Under the pieces are notes generated by a model, which worked only from the letters and a program-made list of their open reading frames with translations, was not told the origin of the DNA and did no database searches. Positions 7,586 to 15,669 of a DNA stretch of 64,000 bases are shown here, one piece after another. Origin of the DNA: an uncultured Acidaminococcus sp. (lineage in GTDB: Bacteria > Bacillota > Negativicutes > Acidaminococcales > Acidaminococcaceae); the NCBI GenBank assembly GCA_900315205.1, contig OMYF01000006.1:1-64000 (forward strand), written 5' to 3'. Both the position numbers and the translations under genes were made by a program. How positions within the stretch are numbered: position 1 is the stretch's first letter; each line of letters begins with the position of its first letter.

Positions 7586-8776
7586 TCAAATTGAGACAGG
7601 TAAGCCATCCATCAGATGGAGCATGGGACTGAGAACCAGGTAGACCATGATGGTGCAGAGGCCGGCCAGGAGCAGGAGGAGTGCCGGTTCAAGAAATGTC
7701 CTGATCCGTTTCAGTCCGTCCTGGAATTCCTGCCGGTGGAGCTGAGAGACTTCATGCAGCATGGACGCCAGCTGACCGCTCGCTTCTCCGATGGCGATGA
7801 ATTCTGCCGTCAGACGGCTGCACAGGGCCGGGTTCTGCTGCGCTGCCCGGGCCAGGGATTCGCCTTTGAAAACGGCCTGGCTGAGCCGCGACCCGGCCAG
7901 GCGGAGCCTGCCCTCGGGGAGGATCTTCCCCGCTTCGGCAAGCGCTTCGTCCACGGTGAGGCCGCTTCTCAGCAAAAGAGCGAGAAGGGAAGTAAAACGG
8001 ATCTCCCAGTAAGCACCGTACAGCCGGCGCAGCGGTCCCAGGCAGAACACACGCAGTCCCCGCGTCCGCAGGAGGATGCCCGCAAAGACAACAGGCAGCG
8101 CAAGGAGCATGCCAAAAGCCGCCGGGGCCTGACGGGCCCAGGCTGCCGCCTGCAGCAGCATACGCATGGCAAGGGGCACGGGCATCTTCAGTGTCCCGTA
8201 GAGGTCAGCAAAAACGGGCAGGATGCCCTGGACAAAACACAGGCTGACCCCTGTTCCCAGGACAAGGAGCAGCGCCGGATACAGGCAGGCCGAGATCAGA
8301 TTCCTGCGGACTTTCCGGCGCTGACGGTACGAATCCGCCAGTGCTTCCAGCACAGTTCCGACCTGACCGCTTTTTTCTCCGGCCGCAGCGAGGCTGCAGG
8401 CCAGATCTCCCACTTCCTCCCGGTGGCGCGCAAATGATTGGGAAAGCGCCATCCCCCGGGCCAGTTCCGCCGCCATGGACCGGCACAGAAGAGCCGTCCC
8501 GGCGGCATGCCCTGACCCCATGAGCTGAAGGACCCTGAGGATGGGGATCCTGCTCTTCAGGAGCAGTCCCATCTGATGAAAAAAAGTCTCTCTGTCAAAA
8601 TCATTCAGTTTGCGGCGGCGGGCAGGGAAAAATCTCCGAACGGTCTCCAGCCGGTATATCCTTTCATACTGCTTCAGCAGGGTAAGCCCCGCTTCCTCGC
8701 GGCTTTCCGCATAGAGTGTCCCCTCTTCAGCCGGTCCTTCCCGGCTGCCCGCCTTATACAGGAATTCCTGCGTGAT
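7586..8776 (-). CDS. PilC/GspF-type inner-membrane assembly protein
   Basis: A polytopic protein with two repeated T2SF domains: residues about 60-190 (DRETFFHQMGLLLKSRIPIL, AAAGEKSGQVGTVLEALADS) and about 265-395 (RFTSLLALLLRSGLTVDEAL, IAIGEASGQLASMLHEVSQ). This is the platform that links a pilus ATPase to the pilins. Homologues begin around FLYKA. In that place there is no ATG, GTG or TTG, but an AAGGAGG site stands 4 bases before an ATC codon (8776-8774), giving ITQEFLYKAG. I take ATC as a tentative start; the only in-frame standard start lies 87 bp upstream (8863) with no homology. It heads the operon, and no ATPase gene precedes it. Confidence 0.75.
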   Translation of the reverse strand: MTQEFLYKAGSREGPAEEGTLYAESREEAGLTLLKQYERIYRLETVRRFFPARRRKLNDFDRETFFHQMGLLLKSRIPILRVLQLMGSGHAAGTALLCRSMAAELARGMALSQSFARHREEVGDLACSLAAAGEKSGQVGTVLEALADSYRQRRKVRRNLISACLYPALLLVLGTGVSLCFVQGILPVFADLYGTLKMPVPLAMRMLLQAAAWARQAPAAFGMLLALPVVFAGILLRTRGLRVFCLGPLRRLYGAYWEIRFTSLLALLLRSGLTVDEALAEAGKILPEGRLRLAGSRLSQAVFKGESLARAAQQNPALCSRLTAEFIAIGEASGQLASMLHEVSQLHRQEFQDGLKRIRTFLEPALLLLLAGLCTIMVYLVLSPMLHLMDGLPVSI

Positions 8777-9235
8777 GTTCCCTCCTTCCTCCGTACGGCC
8801 TGTGCCTCTGCAGGCTGCCGCCGTTCCCGTCCCGGGCGGAACCGTTCCCGCCCGGAGAAACACTGACTGGATGCTGGATCAGCATTTCTGCAGCAAAGGC
8901 AGATCCATCCCGGCGCCGGGCCCGGGCAGCCGGATAAGATCACGCCCTTCTGCTCCCTATTTTGCAGCAGTCAGACTGAAAAGGGGCAAATTCTGGTGTG
9001 AAAGGCTGTTTTCAGGGAGGGAAAGGCATTTTTCCCTGAAAACAGCCCGCAAAAACAAAAGGTGCAGCCACCGTATTATGCCCATCGGGGCCGGTCTTTC
9101 CGGACCGCGGCGGCTGCACTTTTTCCTTTGATACTTTGATGCTTCGTGGCTGTTGGGCTCTAAGCGGTGCGGATTTCCTTCCCCTGCCGCGGGATCCATC
9201 CTTCCGGCCGGGCTGGAGCCCCTGGTCCGTAAGAT
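8777..9235. other. Intergenic stretch with two strong hairpins
   Basis: I find no credible gene here. Two inverted repeats stand out. One has 15-bp arms (9003-9017 and 9032-9046, GGCTGTTTTCAGGGA). The other has GTGCAGCC arms (9062-9069 and 9112-9119) with T-runs outside in both directions, so it may end transcripts either way. No clear promoter for the PilC-like operon is visible between 8777 and 9000. Confidence 0.5.
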
Positions 9236-9291
9236 AAAAAAATAAAAAGAAGCTGTGGAAAAATGACCGACTGCTCATTTTCCCACAGCTC
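9236..9291 (-). terminator. Terminator after metQ
   Basis: Stem AGCTGTGG/CCACAGCT (arms 9251-9258 and 9283-9290, extended by A/T pairs), followed on the minus strand by a long U-rich run. It lies just past the metQ stop. Confidence 0.85.
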
Positions 9292-9303
9292 CTCACAGCA
9301 CTC

Positions 9304-10134
9304 TTATTTTGCCGGAACGATGGTTCCTTTGAATTTTTCTTCGATGAATTTCTTCACGGCATCGGAATGGAAGAGTTCGGCGATCTTCTTATATTCCGGA
9401 TTGTCCTTATCCTTGGCACGGGCAGCCAGGACCATGACCGCCAGCGGTTCATCATCCTTTTCCCAGAACAGGCCCTGCTTCTTCACATCCATTCCGGAGC
9501 TCATCACATAGTTCATGGTGATGACGGCCACATCCACGTCATTCAGGCTCCGCGGCAGCTGGGCTGCTTCCAGTTCCTTGAAGACCAGATGCTTCGGATT
9601 TTCCGCGACGTCCGCCGTGGTTGCCTTGAAGCCCACACCCTCTTTCAGTTTGATGATGCCGGCTTTTTCAAGGAGCACCAGTCCGCGGCCGCCATTGGTC
9701 GGGTCGTTCGGGATGGCTACGGTCGCCCCTTCAGGGATATCCTTCACGTCATGGACTTTGTTGCTGTAGATGCCCATCCGCATCAGGATCGTGTTGCCGA
9801 TCGGAACGAGGTCAGCCTTGTTCTGCTTGCAGAAGTTTGCCAGGAACGGAGCATGCTGATAGCTGTTCAGATCCAGATCCCCGTCGGCCAGAGCCTTATC
9901 CGGCGTGATGTAATCGGAGAATTCCACGACTTCCACATTGAGGCCCTGCTTCTTTGCCTCATCGGCCACGGCATGGACCACATCCGCATGCGGACCGGCC
10001 GTTGCGCCGATCTTGATGACTTTCTTGGCAGCGGGCTTGCTTTCTTCTTTCTTTTGGCTCCCGCCGCAGCCGGCGGCCAGAAGCGACAGTCCCAGCAGAC
10101 CGGCCAGGACCAGTGCCAGTTTCTTGGATTTCAT
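9304..10134 (-). CDS. metQ: MetQ/NlpA-family methionine-binding lipoprotein
   Basis: 276 residues. The signal peptide ends in the lipobox LLAAGC, so the mature protein is anchored by an N-terminal lipid. The fold is that of NlpA lipoproteins, which deliver D/L-methionine to the MetNI ABC transporter: IKIGATAGPHADVV, SDYITPDKALADGDLDLNSYQHAPFL, IPNDPTNGGRGLVLLEKAGII and YVMSSGMD are typical stretches. No metN or metI lies alongside, and the gene has its own consensus promoter and terminator, so the ATPase and permease must be elsewhere. The short leader holds no SAM riboswitch or T-box. Methionine is the family's usual ligand, not shown here. Confidence 0.88.
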   Translation of the reverse strand: MKSKKLALVLAGLLGLSLLAAGCGGSQKKEESKPAAKKVIKIGATAGPHADVVHAVADEAKKQGLNVEVVEFSDYITPDKALADGDLDLNSYQHAPFLANFCKQNKADLVPIGNTILMRMGIYSNKVHDVKDIPEGATVAIPNDPTNGGRGLVLLEKAGIIKLKEGVGFKATTADVAENPKHLVFKELEAAQLPRSLNDVDVAVITMNYVMSSGMDVKKQGLFWEKDDEPLAVMVLAARAKDKDNPEYKKIAELFHSDAVKKFIEEKFKGTIVPAK

Positions 10135-10180
10135 AAATGACTTCCTCCCTCATATTTCATACTATTTTAATATGTTATAT

Positions 10181-10209
10181 ATCATAGGCAATAACAGCTG
10201 TTTTGTCAA
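10181..10209 (-). promoter_or_regulatory. Consensus promoter of metQ
   Basis: On the minus strand TTGACA (10209-10204), exactly 17 bp, then TATGAT (10186-10181), 47 bp upstream of the ATG. Close to ideal sigma-70 spacing and sequence. Confidence 0.85.
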
Positions 10210-10296
10210 TAAAATTTCACATATTCCGGTACGCCGGGCGGCGCCGCGCAGAGCATTTCCCGCAAACGGAACCTGCAGCAGCGGCGCGCCGCTGTT

Positions 10297-10605
10297 TCAG
10301 CCGTCCTCTCCTTCCCCCTCGGGCTCCCTTTTCCGGTTCTGCCATTCTGTGACTTTCCGGTTATAGTACTCCGCCTGTTTCTTCTCCTGCCAGTGATCCC
10401 TGTCGTCGCGGATCGCCAGCATCTCATCGGCGATGTCTTCCGCCGAACCGGGCTGATTATGGGCCACGTAGAGGGCGAGGCGGCGGATAGTGCTTTCCGT
10501 TCCCAGGCTTGCCGCAAGCAGCGCGCCGAATTCACGGGGAAAGCCCAGTTTCTCCACTTCCCCGATCAGCACATCGGTCCATTCCTTTACGCTTTGATCC
10601 GTCAT
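10297..10605 (-). CDS. Small conserved-looking hypothetical protein
   Basis: A soluble, highly charged 102-residue protein starting MTDQSVKEWTDVLIGEVEKLG, with GGAGG 6 bases before the ATG. It is predicted mostly helical and ends in a very basic/acidic tail (EWQNRKREPEGEGEDG). I recognise no family. It sits downstream of trkH but is separated from it by a strong terminator, so it is probably expressed alone. The reading frame upstream of 10605 covers that terminator and is not coding. Confidence 0.6.
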   Translation of the reverse strand: MTDQSVKEWTDVLIGEVEKLGFPREFGALLAASLGTESTIRRLALYVAHNQPGSAEDIADEMLAIRDDRDHWQEKKQAEYYNRKVTEWQNRKREPEGEGEDG

Positions 10606-10621
10606 GGGATTCCTCCTTCCG

Positions 10622-10664
10622 AAAAGAAAAAGCGGGCACCGCACGTTTCCGTGCAGCACCCCGC
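10622..10664 (-). terminator. Terminator after trkH
   Basis: GC-rich stem (arms around 10632-10645 and 10650-10664, GAAA loop on the minus strand) followed by a U-rich run. Confidence 0.85.
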
Positions 10665-10697
10665 CTGCAGGACCGCGGCATGTCCGCAGCCGCCGTC

Positions 10698-12143
10698 TCA
10701 GGTCCTGTCGCACCAGGTCTTGGGATAGAACAGGATCAGGATCGGCAGCAGCTCAAGCCGGCCCGCCAGCATATCGAAGATCAGCACGATCTTCGACAGG
10801 ATGCCGTAATTTGCATAATTCCGTGCCGGACCGACGGCGTCGAGACCCGGTCCGATGTTGTTGAGCGTAGCGGCCACGGCCGTGAAATTCGTCGTAAAGC
10901 TGAAATTGTCCAGGCTCACGATGAGGACGGAGAGCCCGAAGATCAGGAAATAGGCGGCCACATAGATGAACATGGAATCGAGGACCTTGCCGGCAATGAT
11001 CTTGCCGTCCATGCGGATCTTCTGGACGCCATGGGGATGGAGCAGATGACTGAGTTCGAACTTGATGGACTTCCAGATGATCACGACCCGGCTCACCTTG
11101 ATCCCGCCGCCGGTACTGCCGGCACAGGCCCCGACAACCATCAGCATGACCAGGATGGATTTGGAAAAGCTCGGCCAGAGATCGAAGTCGACCGTTGAAA
11201 AGCCCGTCGTCGTCATGATGCTCCCCACCTGGAAGAAAGCAGCCCGGAGCGCCTCCTCAAGCGTGAAGAAGCGGGACCGGATCTGCCAGGCAATGGCCAG
11301 GCCCGAACAGAGGATGATCCCCAGGTAAGCCCTTACTTCTTCCATGTGGAAGGCATCCGTATAATCCCGGGTCAGGAAAAGATAATAGAATCCGAAGTTG
11401 ACGCCAAAGGCAATCATGAAGAAGGTGATGATCCACTGCTGGGCCGGTGTATAGTCAGCACAGCTCGTGTTCAGGATGCCAAAGCCCCCTGTCCCGGCCG
11501 TCCCGAAGGTGATGCACAGGTTGTGGAACCAGTTCATGCCTGAAATGGACAGACAGAGGATCTGCAGCAGCGTCATGGCCAGATAGATGCGGTAGAGCAC
11601 GATGGCCGTATTTCGCACACGGGGCACGAATTTGCTGACATCCGGTCCCGGGCTTTCTGCCTTCATCAGATTCATCTGGGTCCCGCCGCTGTTGGACGGG
11701 ACCAGCATGAGGATGAAGACGAGGACGCCCATGCCGCCCACCCAGTGGGAAAAGCTCCGCCAGAACAGGGACGTATGGGACAGAGCTTCCACGTCCGGCA
11801 GGATGGAGGATCCCGTCGTCGTAAAACCTGAAACGATTTCAAAAATTGCATCAAGGTAGCTCGGGATCTCCCCCGTGATCATAAAGGGCAGCGCCCCGTA
11901 AAGCGAAAGGACGAGCCAGGAAAGCCCGACGGCTACGAATCCTTCCCGCTGATAGATCGCTGCATTCGTGATCTTTCTCCTGGACAGCAGCCAGCCCGCT
12001 GCCATGGCCGTCACGCCCAGGATGAGATAGACGGCTCCCTGCTTCTCCCCAAAGATCAGGGAAATCAGGCAGGGCAGCAGCATCAGCAGCCCCTCCGTCC
12101 GGAGCACCCAGGACAGGATCCGTACAATGACTGCGTAATTCAT
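10698..12143 (-). CDS. trkH: Potassium uptake membrane protein TrkH
   Basis: 481 residues with about ten membrane segments and the repeated pore-loop pattern of the Trk/Ktr/HKT superfamily: SGFTTTGSSIL near residue 107, FGTAGTGGFGIL near 215, MTTTGFSTVDFDLWP near 315 and CAGSTGGGIKVSR near 345. TrkH forms the K+-conducting channel across the inner membrane and is gated by the ring of TrkA. The gene begins 15 bp after the trkA stop, so both are on one minus-strand transcript. Length and motif spacing are normal for TrkH. Confidence 0.95.
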   Translation of the reverse strand: MNYAVIVRILSWVLRTEGLLMLLPCLISLIFGEKQGAVYLILGVTAMAAGWLLSRRKITNAAIYQREGFVAVGLSWLVLSLYGALPFMITGEIPSYLDAIFEIVSGFTTTGSSILPDVEALSHTSLFWRSFSHWVGGMGVLVFILMLVPSNSGGTQMNLMKAESPGPDVSKFVPRVRNTAIVLYRIYLAMTLLQILCLSISGMNWFHNLCITFGTAGTGGFGILNTSCADYTPAQQWIITFFMIAFGVNFGFYYLFLTRDYTDAFHMEEVRAYLGIILCSGLAIAWQIRSRFFTLEEALRAAFFQVGSIMTTTGFSTVDFDLWPSFSKSILVMLMVVGACAGSTGGGIKVSRVVIIWKSIKFELSHLLHPHGVQKIRMDGKIIAGKVLDSMFIYVAAYFLIFGLSVLIVSLDNFSFTTNFTAVAATLNNIGPGLDAVGPARNYANYGILSKIVLIFDMLAGRLELLPILILFYPKTWCDRT

Positions 12144-12158
12144 AGGGATATCTCTCCC

Positions 12159-13517
12159 TTACTTCAAAATATTATAGATATCATGGAACCCGATATGGGT
12201 CGTCACGACAATGACCGTGTCCCCGATCTTGAATTCATCCTGTCCGCCGGGGATGATGAGTTTGCCGTTGCGCAGGATGCCCGCGATGATGACATTGTCC
12301 TTGATTTTCATATCATTCAGGTTCTGACCGATGATGAGTGAATCTTTGTCGATGTAGAATTCCATCGCTTCGACCCGGCCGTTCAGGAGCCGGTAGAGGG
12401 TCTCCACGTTGGACTCCATACTGTTGCCGGCAGCCCGGACGTACTGCACGATTTTCTGGGCTGTCAGCTCCTTGGGATTGACCACGCTGTCCAGCTGGAG
12501 GGAATCGATGACATCGCTGAAATCCACATGGTTCAGCTTGGTGACCACTTTGCGTCTGATTTTTTTCATCACGTAGAGCGACAGGATCGCATTGACCTCG
12601 TCGATGCCCGTACAGGCCACGAAGCCGTCCATGTTCTCCAGATGCTCCTCGTTGAGCAGATCCTTGTCGGTCCCGTCGCCGCAGTCCACGGTGACGCCGG
12701 GCAGGAGGGAAACGAGCTCCTCGCAGCGGGCCATCTCCTTTTCGATGATGGTCACGCTGACGCCGTGGGTCACGAGCAGTTTGGCCAGATAATAAGAGGT
12801 GGCCCCGCCGCCGACGATCATGACGTTATCCGCCTTGTTCGTCTTGACGCCGATCTTGCGGAAAAATTCCTCCACATCGTTGGGCATGGCAATGATGGTC
12901 AGGATATCCCCGCTCGAAATGACCGTATCCCCGTTCGGGACGATGATTTCACTGTTGCGCTCGATGATGCAGACCAGGAGATTGTTCGTCGTCATCTGCC
13001 CCACCTGCCGCAGGGACCGCCCGATCAGGAGGGAATTCTTCGGCACGCGGAACCGCAGCATATCGATGCGGTCCTTGGCAAAGCTGAAAATGTCGATGGC
13101 CGTCGGAAAGTTCAGCAGCCGCGCCATCTCCTTGGCAGCCTCGAGTTCCGGATTGATGATCATGGACAGGTTCAGGCCTTTCTGCAGATAATGGCTTTCC
13201 ACAGAATAGTGCGGGCTCCTGACCCGGGCAATCGTATGGCAGCGTTCGTTGTTCAGTTTGGCGATGACACAGGTCAACAGATTGACCTCATCACTTTCCG
13301 TCACAGCGATCAGCATATCCGTATGCTTCAGATCCGCCTCACGCAGGATATTGAAGCTCGAACCGTTGCCGACGATCCCCATGACATCATAATTGGTCGA
13401 CATCGTCCGCACAAGATCGGCATTGGTGTCGATGACTGTGACATTATTATCTTCTTTGATCAGCTGGGTGACAATGTTGCGTCCAACCTTGCCGCAGCCC
13501 ACAACGATAATCTGCAT
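12159..13517 (-). CDS. trkA: Potassium uptake regulatory protein TrkA
   Basis: 452 residues made of two tandem RCK units. Each has a Rossmann NAD-binding core (GCGKVGRNIVTQL at 7-19 and MIVGGGATSYYLAKLL near 234-249) followed by a TrkA-C domain (about 140-220 and 370-450). It is the cytosolic nucleotide-sensing ring that gates TrkH, encoded next on the same transcript. A TATAAT box lies about 38 bp upstream (13560-13555), but no good -35 is present. Confidence 0.95.
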   Translation of the reverse strand: MQIIVVGCGKVGRNIVTQLIKEDNNVTVIDTNADLVRTMSTNYDVMGIVGNGSSFNILREADLKHTDMLIAVTESDEVNLLTCVIAKLNNERCHTIARVRSPHYSVESHYLQKGLNLSMIINPELEAAKEMARLLNFPTAIDIFSFAKDRIDMLRFRVPKNSLLIGRSLRQVGQMTTNNLLVCIIERNSEIIVPNGDTVISSGDILTIIAMPNDVEEFFRKIGVKTNKADNVMIVGGGATSYYLAKLLVTHGVSVTIIEKEMARCEELVSLLPGVTVDCGDGTDKDLLNEEHLENMDGFVACTGIDEVNAILSLYVMKKIRRKVVTKLNHVDFSDVIDSLQLDSVVNPKELTAQKIVQYVRAAGNSMESNVETLYRLLNGRVEAMEFYIDKDSLIIGQNLNDMKIKDNVIIAGILRNGKLIIPGGQDEFKIGDTVIVVTTHIGFHDIYNILK

Positions 13518-13570
13518 CTGCTATGCTCCTCTGGTTTTACTGAAATTCCACTCTATTATACTACTTTCAT

Positions 13571-14095
13571 TTATTTTTTATTTATCTTTTTGTCACTTTT
13601 TTGACAAAATCCCGTCCGCTTAAGAAGCGTATGGGAAAGAAGGACGCCCGCAGTCCCCACGCTCCACTGCACGATGCCAAAAGGAACAGCCATGCGGACG
13701 AGTGCCCGTCCCGGCATCCCCATGACCGCATGGCCGATCAGGAAAAGCAGACAGACCATCACGGCCGTCTTGACAACAGGCGCACGCAGCACGGAACGCC
13801 TCAGCGGCTCCTCCGGAACATACCCGAAAGTGTAGACCGCATTGCCGGCGAAAATGACGGGAAGCATGAAAAGTGGTATATGGCCCTGCAGGAACGCCAC
13901 ACAGGGCAGGGCCAGATTCATGACAAGGCATGCCTTCCGGCTCGTCGTGGCGGCGGCCAGGATAAGGACCGTATTGACCCCCGTACCGATGAGCAGCGTC
14001 ATCAGGATGACGGGCAGGGGCAGGACGACACGGAGCTGCTGGATGCACAGGGCTGCCGCCAGGAGCAGTGCCGCCCGGGTAAGTGTATGGGACAT
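13571..14095 (-). CDS. Small multi-pass membrane protein, ECF S-component-like
   Basis: 174 residues and about five membrane segments, starting MSHTLTRAALLLAAALCIQ; RBS AGGAGG precedes the ATG. The layout (conserved LTRAALLLAAAL start, ILPVxxxGNAVYTFGY-like middle, basic tail) recalls the small membrane proteins annotated as substrate-binding ECF S components in anaerobic Firmicutes, but no ligand can be named. It is divergent from the acyltransferase gene and lies upstream of trkA in the same direction. The C-terminus is Lys-rich (KSDKKINKK). The longer upstream frame overlaps the acyltransferase promoter and is unlikely. Confidence 0.55.
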   Translation of the reverse strand: MSHTLTRAALLLAAALCIQQLRVVLPLPVILMTLLIGTGVNTVLILAAATTSRKACLVMNLALPCVAFLQGHIPLFMLPVIFAGNAVYTFGYVPEEPLRRSVLRAPVVKTAVMVCLLFLIGHAVMGMPGRALVRMAVPFGIVQWSVGTAGVLLSHTLLKRTGFCQKSDKKINKK

Positions 14096-14147
14096 GGGAT
14101 CCTCCTTTCCGGCAAATGCCGGCTGTTCCTCCGGCGGAGCATATTCC

Positions 14148-14176
14148 TTTTCAATCTTTGGAATCCATAATATAAT
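14148..14176 (+). promoter_or_regulatory. Promoter of the acyltransferase gene
   Basis: TTTTCA (14148-14153), 17 bp and a perfect TATAAT (14171-14176), 38 bp before the ATG. Confidence 0.6.
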
Positions 14177-14213
14177 ATCTAACGAATTCTTACAAGAAAA
14201 AGGAGCTTCATCA

Positions 14214-15317
14214 ATGAAGGAACGCAACGCCATTTTCGACAACCTGCGCGGCATTTCGATGCTCGGCGTCATCGCCATCCACGTGGGCGACCTTGTGATG
14301 GAATCCGGAACACCCTATTACTGGCTCTATCTTCTGTGTGAAGTCCTGAGCCGCTACAGTGTCCCCACATTTTTCCTGATTTCCGGCTACGGTCTGTTCT
14401 ACCGGTATTCCCTGGAGGAACCGCTGCCGTATCTGCCCTTTGTCAAAAAAAGATTCTTCAGCATCGGTCTCCCGTACATCGTGGTCTCCCTGTGTTACAT
14501 GTTCCACAACAATATGCTCGCGCCCGATCCGGGATGGTGGTACCCTAAACATGTCCTCTTTACCCTTTTCTTCGGGCTGGGCAAATACCACATCTATTTT
14601 CTCGTCATCCTCATGTGGTTCTATCTGCTCTTCCCGCTGTGGCGCAGGCTCATGGCCCTGATGGAACGGGCCGGGCTCCGGATTTCGCTGGCGGTGCTCT
14701 TTGTGCTGCAGCTCTGGCTCTACCGGGCAAGTGCCCATTTCTGGGCCTATCCGGACTGGGTGGTGAATGCCCACTGGCTCTATGATCTCCTGCAGTACCG
14801 CCTGAATTACTTCGTCTTTTTCTATCTCTTCGTCTTTATGCTGGGCGGCGTCATCGCACGCCATTACGCTTCTTTCCTTACGCTCATCCGGCGGCACCGG
14901 AAACTGCTCACGCTGTGCTTCCTTGCCTCCGCGTCAGTCAATACAGCGATCTTCTACCGCTGGGTCCTGGTGCACAGGATGCCTCTTGAAGACACGACGA
15001 ACGCGCTGCAGCAGCTGAGTACGCCGGGCCTTGTCTACACCATAGCTTCGGTGCTCTTCTTCAGCTGCATCCTGGAAAAATACAAAAAGGGCGATCTGCC
15101 CGTACTGGAGCGCATCTCCGACCGCTCCTTCCTGATCTATCTGATCCATCCGTTCTTCCTGGATATGCTGTATGCGGTCATCATCAAATATATCATGCCT
15201 TTTGACCGCTTCCCCATGCCGCTTTTTTACGCGCTGCTCGTGGTCATTTCCTACATTGCCGCCGAAATCCTCCATTATTTCATCAAAAAGGGAAAGGCAA
15301 GAGGCCTCCTGCCCTGA
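14214..15317 (+). CDS. Acyltransferase family 3 membrane protein
   Basis: 367 residues with about ten membrane segments. The start NLRGISMLGVIAIHVGD holds the family's conserved His in the first membrane helix, and SVPTFFLISGYGLFYRY follows at about 50-66. The C-terminal ISDRSFLIYLIHPFFLDML is also typical. Proteins of this family move acetyl or other acyl groups onto cell-surface sugars, peptidoglycan or antibiotics. No glycan genes surround it, so the acceptor is unknown. Start chosen at the ATG with AAGGAG 8 bases upstream; the frame running upstream of it is antisense to the neighbouring gene. It is monocistronic, ending in a strong terminator. Confidence 0.85.
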   Translation: MKERNAIFDNLRGISMLGVIAIHVGDLVMESGTPYYWLYLLCEVLSRYSVPTFFLISGYGLFYRYSLEEPLPYLPFVKKRFFSIGLPYIVVSLCYMFHNNMLAPDPGWWYPKHVLFTLFFGLGKYHIYFLVILMWFYLLFPLWRRLMALMERAGLRISLAVLFVLQLWLYRASAHFWAYPDWVVNAHWLYDLLQYRLNYFVFFYLFVFMLGGVIARHYASFLTLIRRHRKLLTLCFLASASVNTAIFYRWVLVHRMPLEDTTNALQQLSTPGLVYTIASVLFFSCILEKYKKGDLPVLERISDRSFLIYLIHPFFLDMLYAVIIKYIMPFDRFPMPLFYALLVVISYIAAEILHYFIKKGKARGLLP

Positions 15318-15331
15318 GAAAAACAGAAAAG

Positions 15332-15393
15332 GCTGCGTATCTGTATCCCGGATCCGTGCTGCGGACGAGGGGTACGGACACGCAGCTTTTTTT
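15332..15393 (+). terminator. Terminator after the acyltransferase gene
   Basis: Long imperfect hairpin beginning GCTGCGT (15332-15338) and closing ACGCAGC (15380-15386), followed by seven T residues. Confidence 0.88.
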
Positions 15394-15616
15394 GCATCCC
15401 AGCAGCAGGTGACGGCCTTACGCACCGGAAAAAGCTTTTCCCTGCAGCGCACCCGGAAAACCGGGCGCTTTGCCTGTCATCCCCGCTCCTTTCCCCGGTG
15501 CCGGATAAAGCAAAAAAACAGGGATCCGTTCTCTCCTGCAGGAAAGGCCGTTCCCCGTGCATTTCCATCCTCTTCCCGAATAGCATCCGGATACGGATTC
15601 CATTCCTCCGCAAGGG

Positions 15617-15657
15617 CAAAAAAATCCGGGGCAGGAAACAGAACGTTTCCCACCCCG
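15617..15657 (-). terminator. Terminator after the sodium:solute symporter gene
   Basis: On the minus strand GGGGTGGGAAAC and GTTTCCTGCCCC form the stem (arms 15656-15645 and 15639-15628), followed by a run of U (15624-15618). Confidence 0.85.
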
Positions 15658-15669
15658 CGATCCATGCCG

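Noticed and set aside
8674-8943. Possible remnant of a pilus ATPase gene upstream of the PilC-like gene
   Set aside because: The translation has no Walker or Asp/His box and overlaps the start of the PilC-like gene.
10606-10713. Longer start for the small protein at 10297
   Set aside because: This extension reads through the trkH terminator; the ATG at 10605 has a clear ribosome site.
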